Origin: Companilactobacillus kimchii DSM 13961 = JCM 10707 | GTDB lineage: Bacteria; Bacillota; Bacilli; Lactobacillales; Lactobacillaceae | NCBI RefSeq assembly: GCF_001435445.1 | Contig: NZ_AZDH01000017.1 | Location: 164,936-228,935 of the forward strand | Direction: 5' to 3' | Length of the DNA stretch: 64,000 nucleotides | In this document: positions 1 through 8,168 of the stretch, piece by piece | Layout: each line of letters opens with the position of its first letter | Position numbering within the stretch: the stretch's first letter is position 1 | The notes under the pieces: generated by a model | Databases searched by the model: none | What the model saw: only the letters and a program-made list of their open reading frames with translations | What the model was told of the DNA's origin: nothing | Made by a program: the position numbers and the translations under genes

Positions 1-1
1 A

Positions 2-226
2 TTACCTAGCCAACGTTATGCGACTGTAAAGAATGCATCAGTAACTAAAAATTCTAACACAAATAGTTCAATATTCTCTAAAAATACATCGAATACTGGA
101 TTAGATGATTTGAACGGAATGGATTTTGGTGGTGCTTCAAAAACAACTACGGCAGTATCAAATGATGATATCAGTTTAGATGACTTAGATGGAATGGACT
201 TTGGAAATTCTAATAAGAAAAAATAA
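2..226 (+). CDS. C-terminal end of an unidentified protein (partial)
   Basis: The reading frame enters from the left edge and stops with TAA at 224-226, leaving about 74 residues. The visible tail is hydrophilic, rich in Ser, Thr and Asn, and holds two copies of an acidic motif (LDDLNGMDFG and LDDLDGMDFG) before a lysine-rich end (NSNKKK). No catalytic motif or membrane segment lies in this part. The gene is 19 bases upstream of a small membrane protein and two aldolase-family genes, so it may be a sugar-uptake or other protein of the same operon. The family cannot be named from the tail alone. Confidence 0.6.
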   Translation, partial: LPSQRYATVKNASVTKNSNTNSSIFSKNTSNTGLDDLNGMDFGGASKTTTAVSNDDISLDDLDGMDFGNSNKKK

Positions 227-245
227 ATAATAAGAGGCGATTTGA

Positions 246-500
246 ATGGAAAAGAATAGGGATTATAAATTGAAAAGAATATTTTGGTCGTTTTTGCTCT
301 TTATCGATGTCCTATTATTTATCGAATCAATCGCTACACAAACTATTTGGATCATGGTAGTTGTAATGGTAATAAGTGAGTTTATTAACTTTAAGGGAAA
401 TAAATATCTTTTTGGGGAATTCGATGCGCGTAGGAAAAAGAAAAGAGAACTTCGCCGACAGGAGTATCTAAAACAACGTGCATTAAACTCAAACAAATAA
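246..500 (+). CDS. Small two-helix membrane protein, function unknown
   Basis: An 84-residue protein with a ribosome binding site (AAGAGGCG) just before its ATG. Two hydrophobic stretches (about residues 13-27 and 32-47) would span the membrane. The C-terminal 30 residues are very basic (RRKKKRELRRQE) and probably lie in the cytoplasm. It sits 19 bases after the preceding gene and 23 bases before the aldolase-like gene, so it is probably cotranscribed with both. I do not recognise a named family. The frame, ribosome binding site and spacing support a real gene. Confidence 0.6.
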   Translation: MEKNRDYKLKRIFWSFLLFIDVLLFIESIATQTIWIMVVVMVISEFINFKGNKYLFGEFDARRKKKRELRRQEYLKQRALNSNK

Positions 501-523
501 TTATGTGATGGGAGATTTCAATA

Positions 524-1246
524 ATGACAGAACAATACGTATTCGAACCAGAACGCAGAGATTTAGCAATGGTTTGTAGAGAAATGTTTAATCGTAAAAA
601 CACTAATGTTGCAGGAGGCAATATTTCAGTAAAAATTACAGCTTCTAAAGATATCGATTTTGGAATCGTACATATAAAAAAGAACCACGATTATATTATT
701 ATGACGCCGACAATGATGTCTGAATCTTGGTATGAAAAACTAGATGGATCACAAATTCTCGTTGTTGATTTAGAAAATGGGAAACAAATTGATGGTGTTG
801 GTCGATTGACCAGAGAAATTAACATGCATATTGAAGCATATAAGGCCAATCCTGGTATTACTTGCGTTTATCATTCACACGCTGAAGAATCAATGTTTTG
901 GGCAACGATCGGCCAAGATATGCCTAACGTAACCGAAATAACTTCAGATACTATGTCATTAAAGAAAATTAAGTGTTTGCCATATAGACCTGCATGTTCT
1001 AAAGAATTGGCTGACCTAGTTCATGAAAATTTAGTTGCTATCGGTGATGATGCCCTGGAGAATATTTTCTTACTAAATAGTCATGGAGTATTAATTACTT
1101 GTACTGACTTGCATGCAGCCACGAGAATACTTGAAACTGTAGAGTGGAATGCTAAAATTGCTTATCAAGAAACCATCTTTAAATCCTTGGGATTACTCAA
1201 AAACTATAAGTCTTGTGGTAAAGACACAACCGCCTTTTTGGATTAA
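524..1246 (+). CDS. Class II aldolase/adducin family protein
   Basis: A 240-residue member of the class II aldolase/adducin fold, which includes fuculose-1-phosphate aldolase, ribulose-5-phosphate 4-epimerase and RhaD. The phosphate-binding GGNIS loop is at residues 31-35. The zinc-binding pair HSH is at 117-119, and a third histidine lies in NSHG (residue 187). Glu98 in TREINMH sits where family members carry the acid residue before the zinc site. The start has the Shine-Dalgarno GGGAG nine bases upstream. It lies 41 bases before rhaD, so a role in deoxyhexose or pentose breakdown is likely. The exact substrate, and whether it is an aldolase or an epimerase, cannot be read from the sequence. 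Confidence 0.8.
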   Translation: MTEQYVFEPERRDLAMVCREMFNRKNTNVAGGNISVKITASKDIDFGIVHIKKNHDYIIMTPTMMSESWYEKLDGSQILVVDLENGKQIDGVGRLTREINMHIEAYKANPGITCVYHSHAEESMFWATIGQDMPNVTEITSDTMSLKKIKCLPYRPACSKELADLVHENLVAIGDDALENIFLLNSHGVLITCTDLHAATRILETVEWNAKIAYQETIFKSLGLLKNYKSCGKDTTAFLD

Positions 1247-1287
1247 GACGAGAGTTAATTTTACATTTATATGAAAGGGCTTTTATT

Positions 1288-2121
1288 ATGAAATTTATTG
1301 ATTCTGAATTTGTTAAAAAAATGTGTGAGATTACAAATGAATTATATAAACATGGGTGGGATGAAAGAAATGGTGGAAATGTCAGTCTTCGTCTAACTCA
1401 AGAGGAAGTCAATCGATTCAACGATTTGAATGATCCCATTAGAAATATCCCCATTAAATTTGATGCTAGTGCTTTAGCAGGACAATATTTCTTAGTAACA
1501 GGAACAGGTCGTTACTTTAAAAATGTTCACAATTATCCCGAACGAGATACAGGACTTGTTCGGATTACAGACAAAGGAAATTCGGTTGATCTTCTATGGG
1601 GATTTAGCGATGGAGGACAACCAACCAGTGAATTTCCAGCTCATTTAATGACACATATTTCACGACAAAAAATTGATTCTGATCAACGGATTGTCATGCA
1701 CTGTCATCCTACAAATTTAGTTGCACTATCATTTACACATAAACTAGATGAGGCAAGTGTCAGTCGTCTATTGTGGAAGATGCAGGCTGAATCCTTGGTT
1801 GTCTTTCCAGAGGGAATGGGAATTATCCCTTATATGACACCGGGCACTAATGAAATTGGTCAAGCTACCGCTGATAAAATGAACGAATTTAGAATTGTTA
1901 TGTGGCCACATCACGGAATCTTCGCTTGTGGTGATAGTATGGATGAGACATATGGTCTAATTGAAACTGTAGAGAAGGCATGTATGATTTATACTGCTAT
2001 TCAAAGCCAAGGTGGTAATATCTTGCAAAGCATTACTGACGATGATTTGAGAGATCTTGCTAAATCGTTTGGTGTTACACCAAACCCACGCTTTCTTTCT
2101 ACTGAAACTGTGAATAGTTAA
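1288..2121 (+). CDS. rhaD: Rhamnulose-1-phosphate aldolase
   Basis: A 277-residue protein, close to the E. coli RhaD length of 274. RhaD splits L-rhamnulose 1-phosphate into dihydroxyacetone phosphate and L-lactaldehyde in the cytoplasm. The signature GWDERNGGN is at residues 23-31. The catalytic glutamate lies in TSEFPAHL (E115). The zinc ligands are in MHCH (H138, H140) and WPHHG (H209). The C-terminus FGVTPNP also matches RhaD. No rhamnose isomerase or rhamnulokinase gene is visible in this window, so they must lie to the left or elsewhere. The gene is followed by a strong terminator and closes the first operon. It links the nearby rhamnosidases to rhamnose catabolism. Confidence 0.95.
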   Translation: MKFIDSEFVKKMCEITNELYKHGWDERNGGNVSLRLTQEEVNRFNDLNDPIRNIPIKFDASALAGQYFLVTGTGRYFKNVHNYPERDTGLVRITDKGNSVDLLWGFSDGGQPTSEFPAHLMTHISRQKIDSDQRIVMHCHPTNLVALSFTHKLDEASVSRLLWKMQAESLVVFPEGMGIIPYMTPGTNEIGQATADKMNEFRIVMWPHHGIFACGDSMDETYGLIETVEKACMIYTAIQSQGGNILQSITDDDLRDLAKSFGVTPNPRFLSTETVNS

Positions 2122-2122
2122 T

Positions 2123-2172
2123 AAAAAGTCCGCTCAGATAGTCCCTTAGGAGTCAATCTGAACGGATTTTTG
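2123..2172 (+). terminator. Rho-independent terminator after rhaD
   Basis: Arms AAAAGTCCGCTCAGAT and ATCTGAACGGATTTT pair across a 16-base loop and end in a T run. It begins two bases after the rhaD stop codon. Confidence 0.85.
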
Positions 2173-2187
2173 AGTACAATTTAAAAC

Positions 2188-2217
2188 TTGTAAGTCTACC
2201 TTAATCTCATATATAAT
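2188..2217 (+). promoter_or_regulatory. Sigma-A promoter for the small antisense RNA
   Basis: A -35 box TTGTAA (2188-2193) and a perfect -10 TATAAT (2212-2217) are separated by 18 bases. Transcription should start near 2224. No protein-coding gene lies downstream on this strand before the terminator at 2293-2320, so the product is a short RNA. Confidence 0.65.
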
Positions 2218-2223
2218 ATATAT

Positions 2224-2320
2224 GTAATCGAAAAGAGATCGCAGGAATGCACTCCTACGATCTCAATCATGAGTAGAATAGATTTTTTGGTTAGCTAATC
2301 TTTGTGATTAGCTTTTTTTA
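2224..2320 (+). ncRNA. Putative antitoxin RNA of an Fst-like type I cassette
   Basis: An RNA of about 97 nucleotides is predicted from the promoter at 2188-2217 to the terminator AGCTAATC/GATTAGCT plus T run (2293-2320). Its 5' end carries ATGTAATCGA, which is complementary to the same element at the 5' end of the opposing toxin mRNA. Its 3' end is antisense to the last codons of the 30-residue peptide on the minus strand. Convergent overlap, a shared repeat at both 5' ends and a short antitoxin RNA are the established design of the par/Fst family. The assignment is inferred from this layout and not from RNA homology. Confidence 0.5.
2231..2264 (-). terminator. Terminator of the putative toxin mRNA
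   Basis: On the minus strand a 12-bp stem (GAGATCGTAGGA with TCCTGCGATCTC, one U-G wobble) is followed by TTTT. On the plus strand the same hairpin has an A-C mismatch and no T run. It therefore works best as the 3' end of the leftward toxin transcript, giving an mRNA of about 220 nt. Confidence 0.55.
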
Positions 2321-2387
2321 TTATCCAATAGGCACAAGCAAAGAATAAACTCGCAATACCTAGTTGAACAACGGATTCCGCAAACAT
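2295..2387 (-). CDS. Putative Fst-like type I toxin, 30-residue membrane peptide
   Basis: A 30-codon ORF on the minus strand starts with ATG at 2387 and stops with TAG at 2295. The peptide starts MFAESVVQLG, has one hydrophobic helix (LGIASLFFACAYWII) and ends with a charged tail (KKANHKD). Length, single helix, Trp near the helix end and polar C-terminus resemble Fst/Ldr-type toxins, which insert in the membrane. An in-frame GTG six bases upstream, preceded by AAGGTG, is an alternative start. A possible -35 TTGACT lies at 2491-2486 on the same strand. Transcript layout (antisense RNA, repeats, terminators) is the main support. The peptide itself is not a clear family match. Confidence 0.5.
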   Translation of the reverse strand: MFAESVVQLGIASLFFACAYWIIKKANHKD

Positions 2388-2567
2388 ACCCACGGTCCAA
2401 ATTCACCTTATTCTTTTTATTCATAGTTTGGCCTTCATTCGCATGTAATCGAGGGGTCCTTACTATTCATATTTACAACTCACTAAGTCAACAAGAATGA
2501 TCAGTTCGAGAAAATATAACTATGTGTTGATTATATCTAAAAGTTATTATTTATTCCTCTAAAAATA

Positions 2568-3539
2568 TCATTTAATTCTAAATCGTTGACGATAAACATT
2601 AGGCGACAACTGCACATGTCTTTTAAAATAATGGTAGAAATAATTTTCGCTAGAGAATCCTAATTTTTCAGCAATCATTTGTACAGTTAGTTCAGTAGTA
2701 GTCAATAATTCTTGTGCCTTATGAACTCTAACTTCTTGTGAATAGGAGGTTAGAGTTTTATTTGTTTTCTCTTTTAAAATTCTGTTCAAATATTCAGCAT
2801 TATAGTGTAATTCTTCTTCCAAAATTTTACGACTAATATTACCCGCATTATCTTCAATCAGTTGCAGGATCTGATTTACCAAATAATCCTTTTTTGAATG
2901 ATCCAACAAATTAGTAGTCACTTGAAAGTGATGCCTATCCTGTAATTCAGACAATAATCGTAAAATTAATCCCTGCTGTAGATAATTTGACCCTATCTTA
3001 ACAGTCGTAATTTCTTGCTGTAAAGAATCCAAGATTATTTTAAACGCCTTATCTGAATCGTTTACTTGAGTATGAAATTTTAGATAGTTTCTTTGCCAAC
3101 TATTTTTATCTTCTAAATTATGTTGTAAGAAGGTAAAAATAGGACCTGAAATATCAATTCCCGATAAAAGCTGATTTAGTAATGACTCTGACAAATTAAT
3201 AAATACAACTGAACAGTCATCTTGAAGTTCTTCAGTATGTTTCATTTGAGGATTCAACAAACAACCTTCACCAACTTTAAAAGTAAAGACTTGATCTTCT
3301 AAATAATTAGTAAGCTGACCTTTCAAAATATACATTAATTCAAAATCTCGATCACGATGCATTCGTTGATAATCATCAGCTTCGAACACATTGAATTTAC
3401 CGTTTTGAACCATTGTGTAAAGAACCCTTTGATTAGTTTTACGTTTATAAAACATTGATAAAGGTGAATTTGTGGAGATCTCAGGACCATTAGTTGAAGA
3501 CGGCGTATCTAAATTATTAAAATCTTCTTTAGTCATCAA
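2568..3539 (-). CDS. AraC-family transcriptional regulator with cupin sensor domain
   Basis: A 323-residue regulator. The N-terminal half is a cupin-type ligand domain (FELMYILKGQL near residues 66-76, then VGEGCLLNPQMKHT). The C-terminal 100 residues hold two helix-turn-helix motifs, the second being the AraC signature TVQMIAEKLGFSSENYFYHY with a following FKRHVQLSPNVYRQR. Such proteins usually activate neighbouring sugar genes when they bind sugar. It is divergent from the GH2 glycosidase gene at 3654, with a 114-base intergenic region holding a cre-like box, so that gene is the likely target. The ribosome binding site is GGAGG before the ATG. Confidence 0.9.
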   Translation of the reverse strand: MMTKEDFNNLDTPSSTNGPEISTNSPLSMFYKRKTNQRVLYTMVQNGKFNVFEADDYQRMHRDRDFELMYILKGQLTNYLEDQVFTFKVGEGCLLNPQMKHTEELQDDCSVVFINLSESLLNQLLSGIDISGPIFTFLQHNLEDKNSWQRNYLKFHTQVNDSDKAFKIILDSLQQEITTVKIGSNYLQQGLILRLLSELQDRHHFQVTTNLLDHSKKDYLVNQILQLIEDNAGNISRKILEEELHYNAEYLNRILKEKTNKTLTSYSQEVRVHKAQELLTTTELTVQMIAEKLGFSSENYFYHYFKRHVQLSPNVYRQRFRIK

Positions 3540-3565
3540 ATAAAACCTCCAAGTTGGAAAATTGC

Positions 3566-3579
3566 AGTAAGCGTTTGCT
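3566..3579 (+). promoter_or_regulatory. Possible cre (CcpA) site upstream of the GH2 gene
   Basis: AGTAAGCGTTTGCT matches the cre consensus TGWAANCGNTNWCA except at the outer positions and one inner one. It lies between the divergent AraC and GH2 genes, about 75 bases before the GH2 start. This is the weakest of three such boxes in the island. Confidence 0.4.
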
Positions 3580-3653
3580 AAAAATCGTATATAAACATTA
3601 TAGCATAGGGCTTTTTACATTAAGATTAAAGTAGATGAAGGGATTGATAAATA

Positions 3654-6038
3654 ATGACTAAAAAAGAAATTTTAAATAACAATTGGCTTTTTCATTATGG
3701 CGAATTAGAACGTCAACCACTTAAAACTACTAAAAAGGCAGCTTCTCTTGGCGGACTTACAGCTCCACTGGCCAATGAAGTTGGGAATCGTTTACCAATC
3801 AGTGCAGGTGGTACTCACTTCTTGAAATTGATTGCTCAAGGTGATGAAGAACAAGGACTCTTGAATTTAGCTGGTACTGATTTGACGGACAAATTAGCAG
3901 ACGAATGGGAGAATACTGACTTACCTCATGATTGGAATCGTAAAGTTCCATATGTCAATAATCCTGAAAAATTAATGAGCGGTTCTAAACCGGATGCCGT
4001 CGGTTACTATCGTAAAACTTTCAAACTGTCAGATAGCGAATTAAATAAGACAAAGACCATTCTACATTTTGATGGTGTGATGAGAATGGCCGATATTTGG
4101 CTTAATGGAATGTATCTAGGTCATAATAATAGTGGCTATAACTCATTTTCTTTTGATATTACTGAGATGGCTCGCTATGGAGCGGAAGGTGAAAATGTTG
4201 TTCTTGTTCGTGCCGACACTACTACTGGTGCTGAAGGTTGGTGGTACGAGGGTGCCGGAATTTACCGTTCAGTTTGGCTCGAATACAAACCTTTGATTTC
4301 AATTGATAGCGATGATTGTTATATCTACACGAAGAGTTTAAGTAATAATAAAGCTGTTCTTGGAATCGAGCTCTCTGTAAAAAATGATACTAATGAGCTT
4401 CAAGTAGTTGCACCAAAAGTTTCCTTAGATGGCAAAAAAATCATTCAGTTTGATGAAACGGAGATTGATGGTCACCAGTGTCATAATTTTGAAAAAACTA
4501 TCACACTAATGCAGCCTAAACTTTGGACTCCGGAAACTCCATATTGTTACGAAGCCGAATTCGAAATTGATACAGATAAGATTCTAAAGAACTTTGGTAT
4601 CCATACTTTCGCATATACAACAGATGGCTTTTTCTTAAATGGTCAAAGTTATCAACTACATGGAATTTGTGAACATCAAGACTTTGCTGGTGTTGGTACA
4701 GCTCTGAATCAAGATATCGTTGACTACAAAGTTAAAGTTATGAAGGGTATGGGGGCAAATGCTTGGCGTAGCACACATCACTTTGCTTCAGAAGAGCTAC
4801 TGAACGCTTGCGATCGTTTTGGTATTATTTTAATTAACGAGAATCGATTATTGGAAAGTACTCCTTGGCGTGTCAATGATTTAAAGCAAATGGTCTTGAA
4901 AGATAGAATGCATCCTTCCATCGGGTTCTGGTCTATTTCTAATGAAGAATTGATTGGCAATACACCATTGGGTAGTCGTATTGCACAAAAATTGACCCAA
5001 ACAATTAAACAATATGATCATGAACATCTAATTATTGGTGCTGAACTATTGACTCCTGAAGGTATCATTGATGAAAACTATGTTAAAAATCTAGATGTTT
5101 TGGGTGTTAATTATCCCGAAGCCGGCGTTATGGGTTCTGGTGCCAAATTGATTCATAAGAAATATCCTAAATTACCGATGATGAGTACCGAAAATGCTTC
5201 TTATTTTTCAACACGAGGGATCTATAAAGATAATGAAGATAAGAGACAGTGTAACAATTTTGGATCTTATTTCTCAATGGTTCTACCTGGTGTAAGAAAA
5301 CCCGGTGACCCCGGAGTAGGTGGCACTGCACATCCGGAAACAGTTATAAATTATTTGAAAAATAATCCTTATATGGGTGGCGTATTTTTATGGACAGGAT
5401 TTGATTATTATGGAGAACCATCACCATTCAATTGGCCTGCTATCAGTTCACAATTCGGTATAACTGATTTATGCGGTTTCCCTAAGGATTACTACTATTA
5501 CTATCAAGCGCATTGGACTAAAGAACCAATGATTCATCTCATGCCTAGTTGGAATAAAGATCAATTGGAACTAAATAAACAAGGTCAGGTTTCAATTAGA
5601 ACCTTTAGTAATGCTGAAATAATAGAGTTATTTGTTAATGATCATAGTTACGGCAAAAAGAATTTGGACGATTGTACCGCCAATTGGTCAATTCCATATG
5701 AGCCTGGAGAACTAAAAGTCGTTGCATATCAAAAAGGTAAAGTTGTAGCTCAAGATAGTCGATTCAGCAATGGTCCAACTAAGAAAATATCATCTTCAAA
5801 AATATATGAAGGCAAGAATATGACATTGGTTGCCTTAAAAGCTGTTGATAAGAATAATAAATTTGTTGAGAATGCTAATGAATCAGTTAATTTAGAAGTC
5901 TCTAACGGAAAAATAATTGGCACTGGCAACGGTAATCCTATTGATCAGAATATGGATAACAATAAAGTTAATCTATTCAATGGCTTAGCTTTAGTAATAG
6001 TTTCTAAGAATAGTGATTTACGAATTCATCTAAATTAA
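3654..6038 (+). CDS. Glycoside hydrolase family 2 enzyme (beta-galactosidase-like)
   Basis: A 794-residue cytoplasmic GH2 enzyme without signal peptide. An N-terminal sugar-binding jelly roll covers about residues 75-215 (WENTDLPHDW; VGYYRKTF; GWWYEGAGIYRSVWLE). An immunoglobulin-like domain follows, then a TIM barrel starting near residue 325. The acid/base glutamate is E431 in SISNEE and the likely nucleophile is E513 in MSTENAS. The C-terminal beta-sandwich (FVNDHSYGKK) is of the DUF4982 type. The family includes beta-galactosidases, glucuronidases and other exo-beta-glycosidases. The neighbours suggest a plant glycan side-chain substrate, but this is not proven. It has its own promoter region and terminator and is probably controlled by the divergent AraC protein. 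Confidence 0.85.
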   Translation: MTKKEILNNNWLFHYGELERQPLKTTKKAASLGGLTAPLANEVGNRLPISAGGTHFLKLIAQGDEEQGLLNLAGTDLTDKLADEWENTDLPHDWNRKVPYVNNPEKLMSGSKPDAVGYYRKTFKLSDSELNKTKTILHFDGVMRMADIWLNGMYLGHNNSGYNSFSFDITEMARYGAEGENVVLVRADTTTGAEGWWYEGAGIYRSVWLEYKPLISIDSDDCYIYTKSLSNNKAVLGIELSVKNDTNELQVVAPKVSLDGKKIIQFDETEIDGHQCHNFEKTITLMQPKLWTPETPYCYEAEFEIDTDKILKNFGIHTFAYTTDGFFLNGQSYQLHGICEHQDFAGVGTALNQDIVDYKVKVMKGMGANAWRSTHHFASEELLNACDRFGIILINENRLLESTPWRVNDLKQMVLKDRMHPSIGFWSISNEELIGNTPLGSRIAQKLTQTIKQYDHEHLIIGAELLTPEGIIDENYVKNLDVLGVNYPEAGVMGSGAKLIHKKYPKLPMMSTENASYFSTRGIYKDNEDKRQCNNFGSYFSMVLPGVRKPGDPGVGGTAHPETVINYLKNNPYMGGVFLWTGFDYYGEPSPFNWPAISSQFGITDLCGFPKDYYYYYQAHWTKEPMIHLMPSWNKDQLELNKQGQVSIRTFSNAEIIELFVNDHSYGKKNLDDCTANWSIPYEPGELKVVAYQKGKVVAQDSRFSNGPTKKISSSKIYEGKNMTLVALKAVDKNNKFVENANESVNLEVSNGKIIGTGNGNPIDQNMDNNKVNLFNGLALVIVSKNSDLRIHLN

Positions 6039-6048
6039 ATTATATAAA

Positions 6049-6079
6049 AATGTCCTCCAATAATTTGGAGGATATTTTT
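6049..6079 (+). terminator. Terminator after the GH2 gene
   Basis: An 8-bp perfect stem TCCTCCAA/TTGGAGGA with loop TAAT, then ATATTTTTG. Confidence 0.8.
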
Positions 6080-6150
6080 GATTCGATGAGAATCGATAAC
6101 CTTTGATTACAACACTATTCAACTTTGAAAAATGGATTTTCGTTGTTCTA

Positions 6151-6164
6151 AGTAAGCGCTAACA
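6151..6164 (+). promoter_or_regulatory. cre (CcpA) site upstream of the permease-rhamnosidase fusion
   Basis: AGTAAGCGCTAACA fits TGWAANCGNTNWCA at every position except the first base. It lies about 45 bases before the GTG start of the chimeric gene, where a repressor would block transcription in the presence of preferred sugars. It is the best cre match in the island. Confidence 0.55.
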
Positions 6165-6209
6165 TAGTGTTTGTGAAAAACAAAAAAATACGTTTAGGAG
6201 TTGATATTA

Positions 6210-7850
6210 GTGAGTAAATTACGTGTTAGAATCGGGATTTTAAGTATCGCTTTATTATCAATGTGTGGGATTGTGATTACCCCAGCTTTTAGTGAAATCA
6301 TTCAAGCTTTTCCTAAGGTTCCTGCTACCACCATTCAAATGATTGGTTCTTTACCCAGTTTAGGACAACTAATTATCAGTTTACTAGTCGGTAGATTAGC
6401 CATGAGTATTCCTAAGAAAAGACTAGCTTTGATTGGTGTTACATCTGTCATTATCGGTGGAATAGTTCCTATTTTCTGGCATAGTCAAATTGCTATTTTG
6501 CTAGTATGTGCTTTCGTCGTTGGTATTGGAGTTGGGTTTGTTTCAACATTGACGCCAATGTTAATTTCAATCTTCTTTAAAGGTGAGGCTAGGGCATCAA
6601 TGATGGGATTCAATACGGCCTTTAATTCATTGGGTGCCGTTTTAATGATGTCAGCCGCCGGAATTTTAGGAAGTAAAATGTGTTTCCATTCTTACTATGT
6701 CTTTTTATTAGCCGTGTTGGTGTTCTTTTTAGTTCTCTTTATGCTTCCTTTAGACAAAGTCGAAAAAGTTAATATAAATTCATCTAGTAATCAGTTTCAC
6801 TTGAATTCAACAGATCTACTAGATCATACAACTTATAACTGGCAAGTCCGCGTTACTGATAACCGTCGAACAGTTAGCCCCTGGTCTTCTAAAATGGTAT
6901 TCACAACTGAATTGAAACATTGGAATGCTAAATGGATTGAACCTAAGCAAGATAACATTTCCGAAGAAGAACCTTTAGATTTAGCAGCCATGTTTGGTGG
7001 TAAACCTATGCCCAAGCAGACATCTCCAGAACAAAGGTTGCGACCGGTTCAATATCTCCGTAAGAATTTTAAATTACATAAACCAGTCAAAAAGGCTCAA
7101 TTATTCATGACGGCACATGGCATTTACTATCCAATGATCAATGGACAAAGAGTAACTCAAGCTCAATTTATGCCTGATTTTACGTCTTACAAAAATATTC
7201 TCCAATATCAATATTTTGATATCACCAAATTTTTAGGTACTGTTAACAATTGGACCGTTGTACTTGCTGATGGCTGGTATTCTGGTTGTATTAGCACCAC
7301 GGGTAATGGTGGTCAATTCGGTGATAAGAATGGTATTTTAGGAGAAATTATTATTACTTATGCTGACAAAACTCAAGATATCATCAAGACTGATTGGGAC
7401 TTCAAATCAACCACAGGTAAGTATATTTACAGTGATATCTTTATTGGCGAGAAGCAGAATCTCAATCAAGAGCCCGATTGGAATAATGCTCAAAATGTGG
7501 ACGAAGTTTCATATAGTTTGGATAACCTTATCCCTCAGGATGCGCAATACGTCCATGAATTGCCGGCAATTTCAGCCAAGAAGATTTGTCGTGATGAAGA
7601 TGCTATTTTAGTAGATTTTGGACAAGTTATTGCTGGGAAAATCAAATTATCCACTTATTTAGGTATAGGGGTTTCTGTAAAAATTGAGCACTCTGAGGTT
7701 CTGGATAAAGATGGACATTTCTTTAATAACATTACTGGTCGTAATAAGGATCAAACAGACTATTTTGTTGGCCGAGGTGATTTTGAAACATTGACACCTG
7801 ATTTTACGTTCCATGGATTCCGTTATATAAAGATAACCGGTTTAACATAG
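6210..7850 (+). pseudogene. Chimera: N-terminal half of an MFS permease fused to an alpha-L-rhamnosidase N-terminus
   Basis: The best start is GTG 6210 (AGGAG nine bases upstream), not an earlier TTG inside the ribosome binding site. The first about 190 residues are six membrane helices of a major facilitator permease. Near 6770-6810 the sequence changes abruptly to GH78 rhamnosidase N-terminal domains (TYNWQVRVTDNRRTVSPWS, then WNAKWIEP and ADGWYSGCI). The frame ends at GFRYIKITGLT, just before the catalytic (alpha/alpha)6 domain. Both partners are incomplete: six helices are missing from the permease and the barrel from the enzyme. The C-terminal rhamnosidase remnant follows at 7855. Deletion between two adjacent genes is the simplest origin. 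A functional product is unlikely. Confidence 0.85.
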
Positions 7851-7854
7851 GCAC

Positions 7855-8121
7855 CATCATTGGATTGTAGAAAATATTGGTGGATTATCGCCAATTGATC
7901 CAGGTTATCGTAAATTCAAGGTTGTCATTCCAAACGATTCACGATTTAGCAGTTCGAAATTGAATTATCAATCATCTAATGGACTTATAAAAGTTAATTG
8001 GAAACGTGTTGCTGATAAATTAATGGTTCAGATACATGTACCTTTCAATACAACGGCCCAATTGATAATAAAGAGGAAAATAAAAGAATTAGGTAGCGGT
8101 GATTATGAATTTAATGTTTAG
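7855..8121 (+). pseudogene. C-terminal remnant of the same GH78 alpha-L-rhamnosidase
   Basis: An open stretch of about 88 codons in a different frame from the preceding chimera reads HHWIVENIGGLSPIDPGYRK and continues to a beta-sandwich end (LMVQIHVPFNTTAQLIIKRK). Its layout parallels the C-terminus of the intact rhamnosidase at 15390-18194 (GLHDQDNGYQTVYVEPKF; LQIDVPYGQTVKLTL). The middle of the gene, with the catalytic domain, has been deleted at about 7850. There is no start codon or ribosome binding site, so it is not translated on its own. Confidence 0.8.
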
Positions 8122-8123
8122 AT

Positions 8124-8168
8124 AACAAATAAGCGGCTCAATCGTAATGATTGAACCGTTTATTTGTT
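8124..8168. terminator. Bidirectional terminator between the rhamnosidase remnant and the second AraC gene
   Basis: A 20-bp stem (AACAAATAAGCGGCTCAATC with GATTGAACCGTTTATTTGTT) and loop GTAAT. It includes the stop codon of the leftward AraC gene and can end transcripts from both sides. Confidence 0.75.

Larger units (their letters stand above)
2222..2452. repeat. Direct repeat pair ATGTAATCGA flanking the Fst-like cassette
   Basis: ATGTAATCGA occurs at 2222-2231 and at 2443-2452. Each copy lies at the predicted 5' end of one of the two convergent transcripts, so the two RNAs carry complementary tracts, as DRa/DRb do in par of plasmid pAD1. Confidence 0.55.

Noticed and set aside
391-621. 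A 76-codon minus-strand frame over the start of the aldolase-like gene
   Set aside because: Shadow of two real genes on the plus strand.
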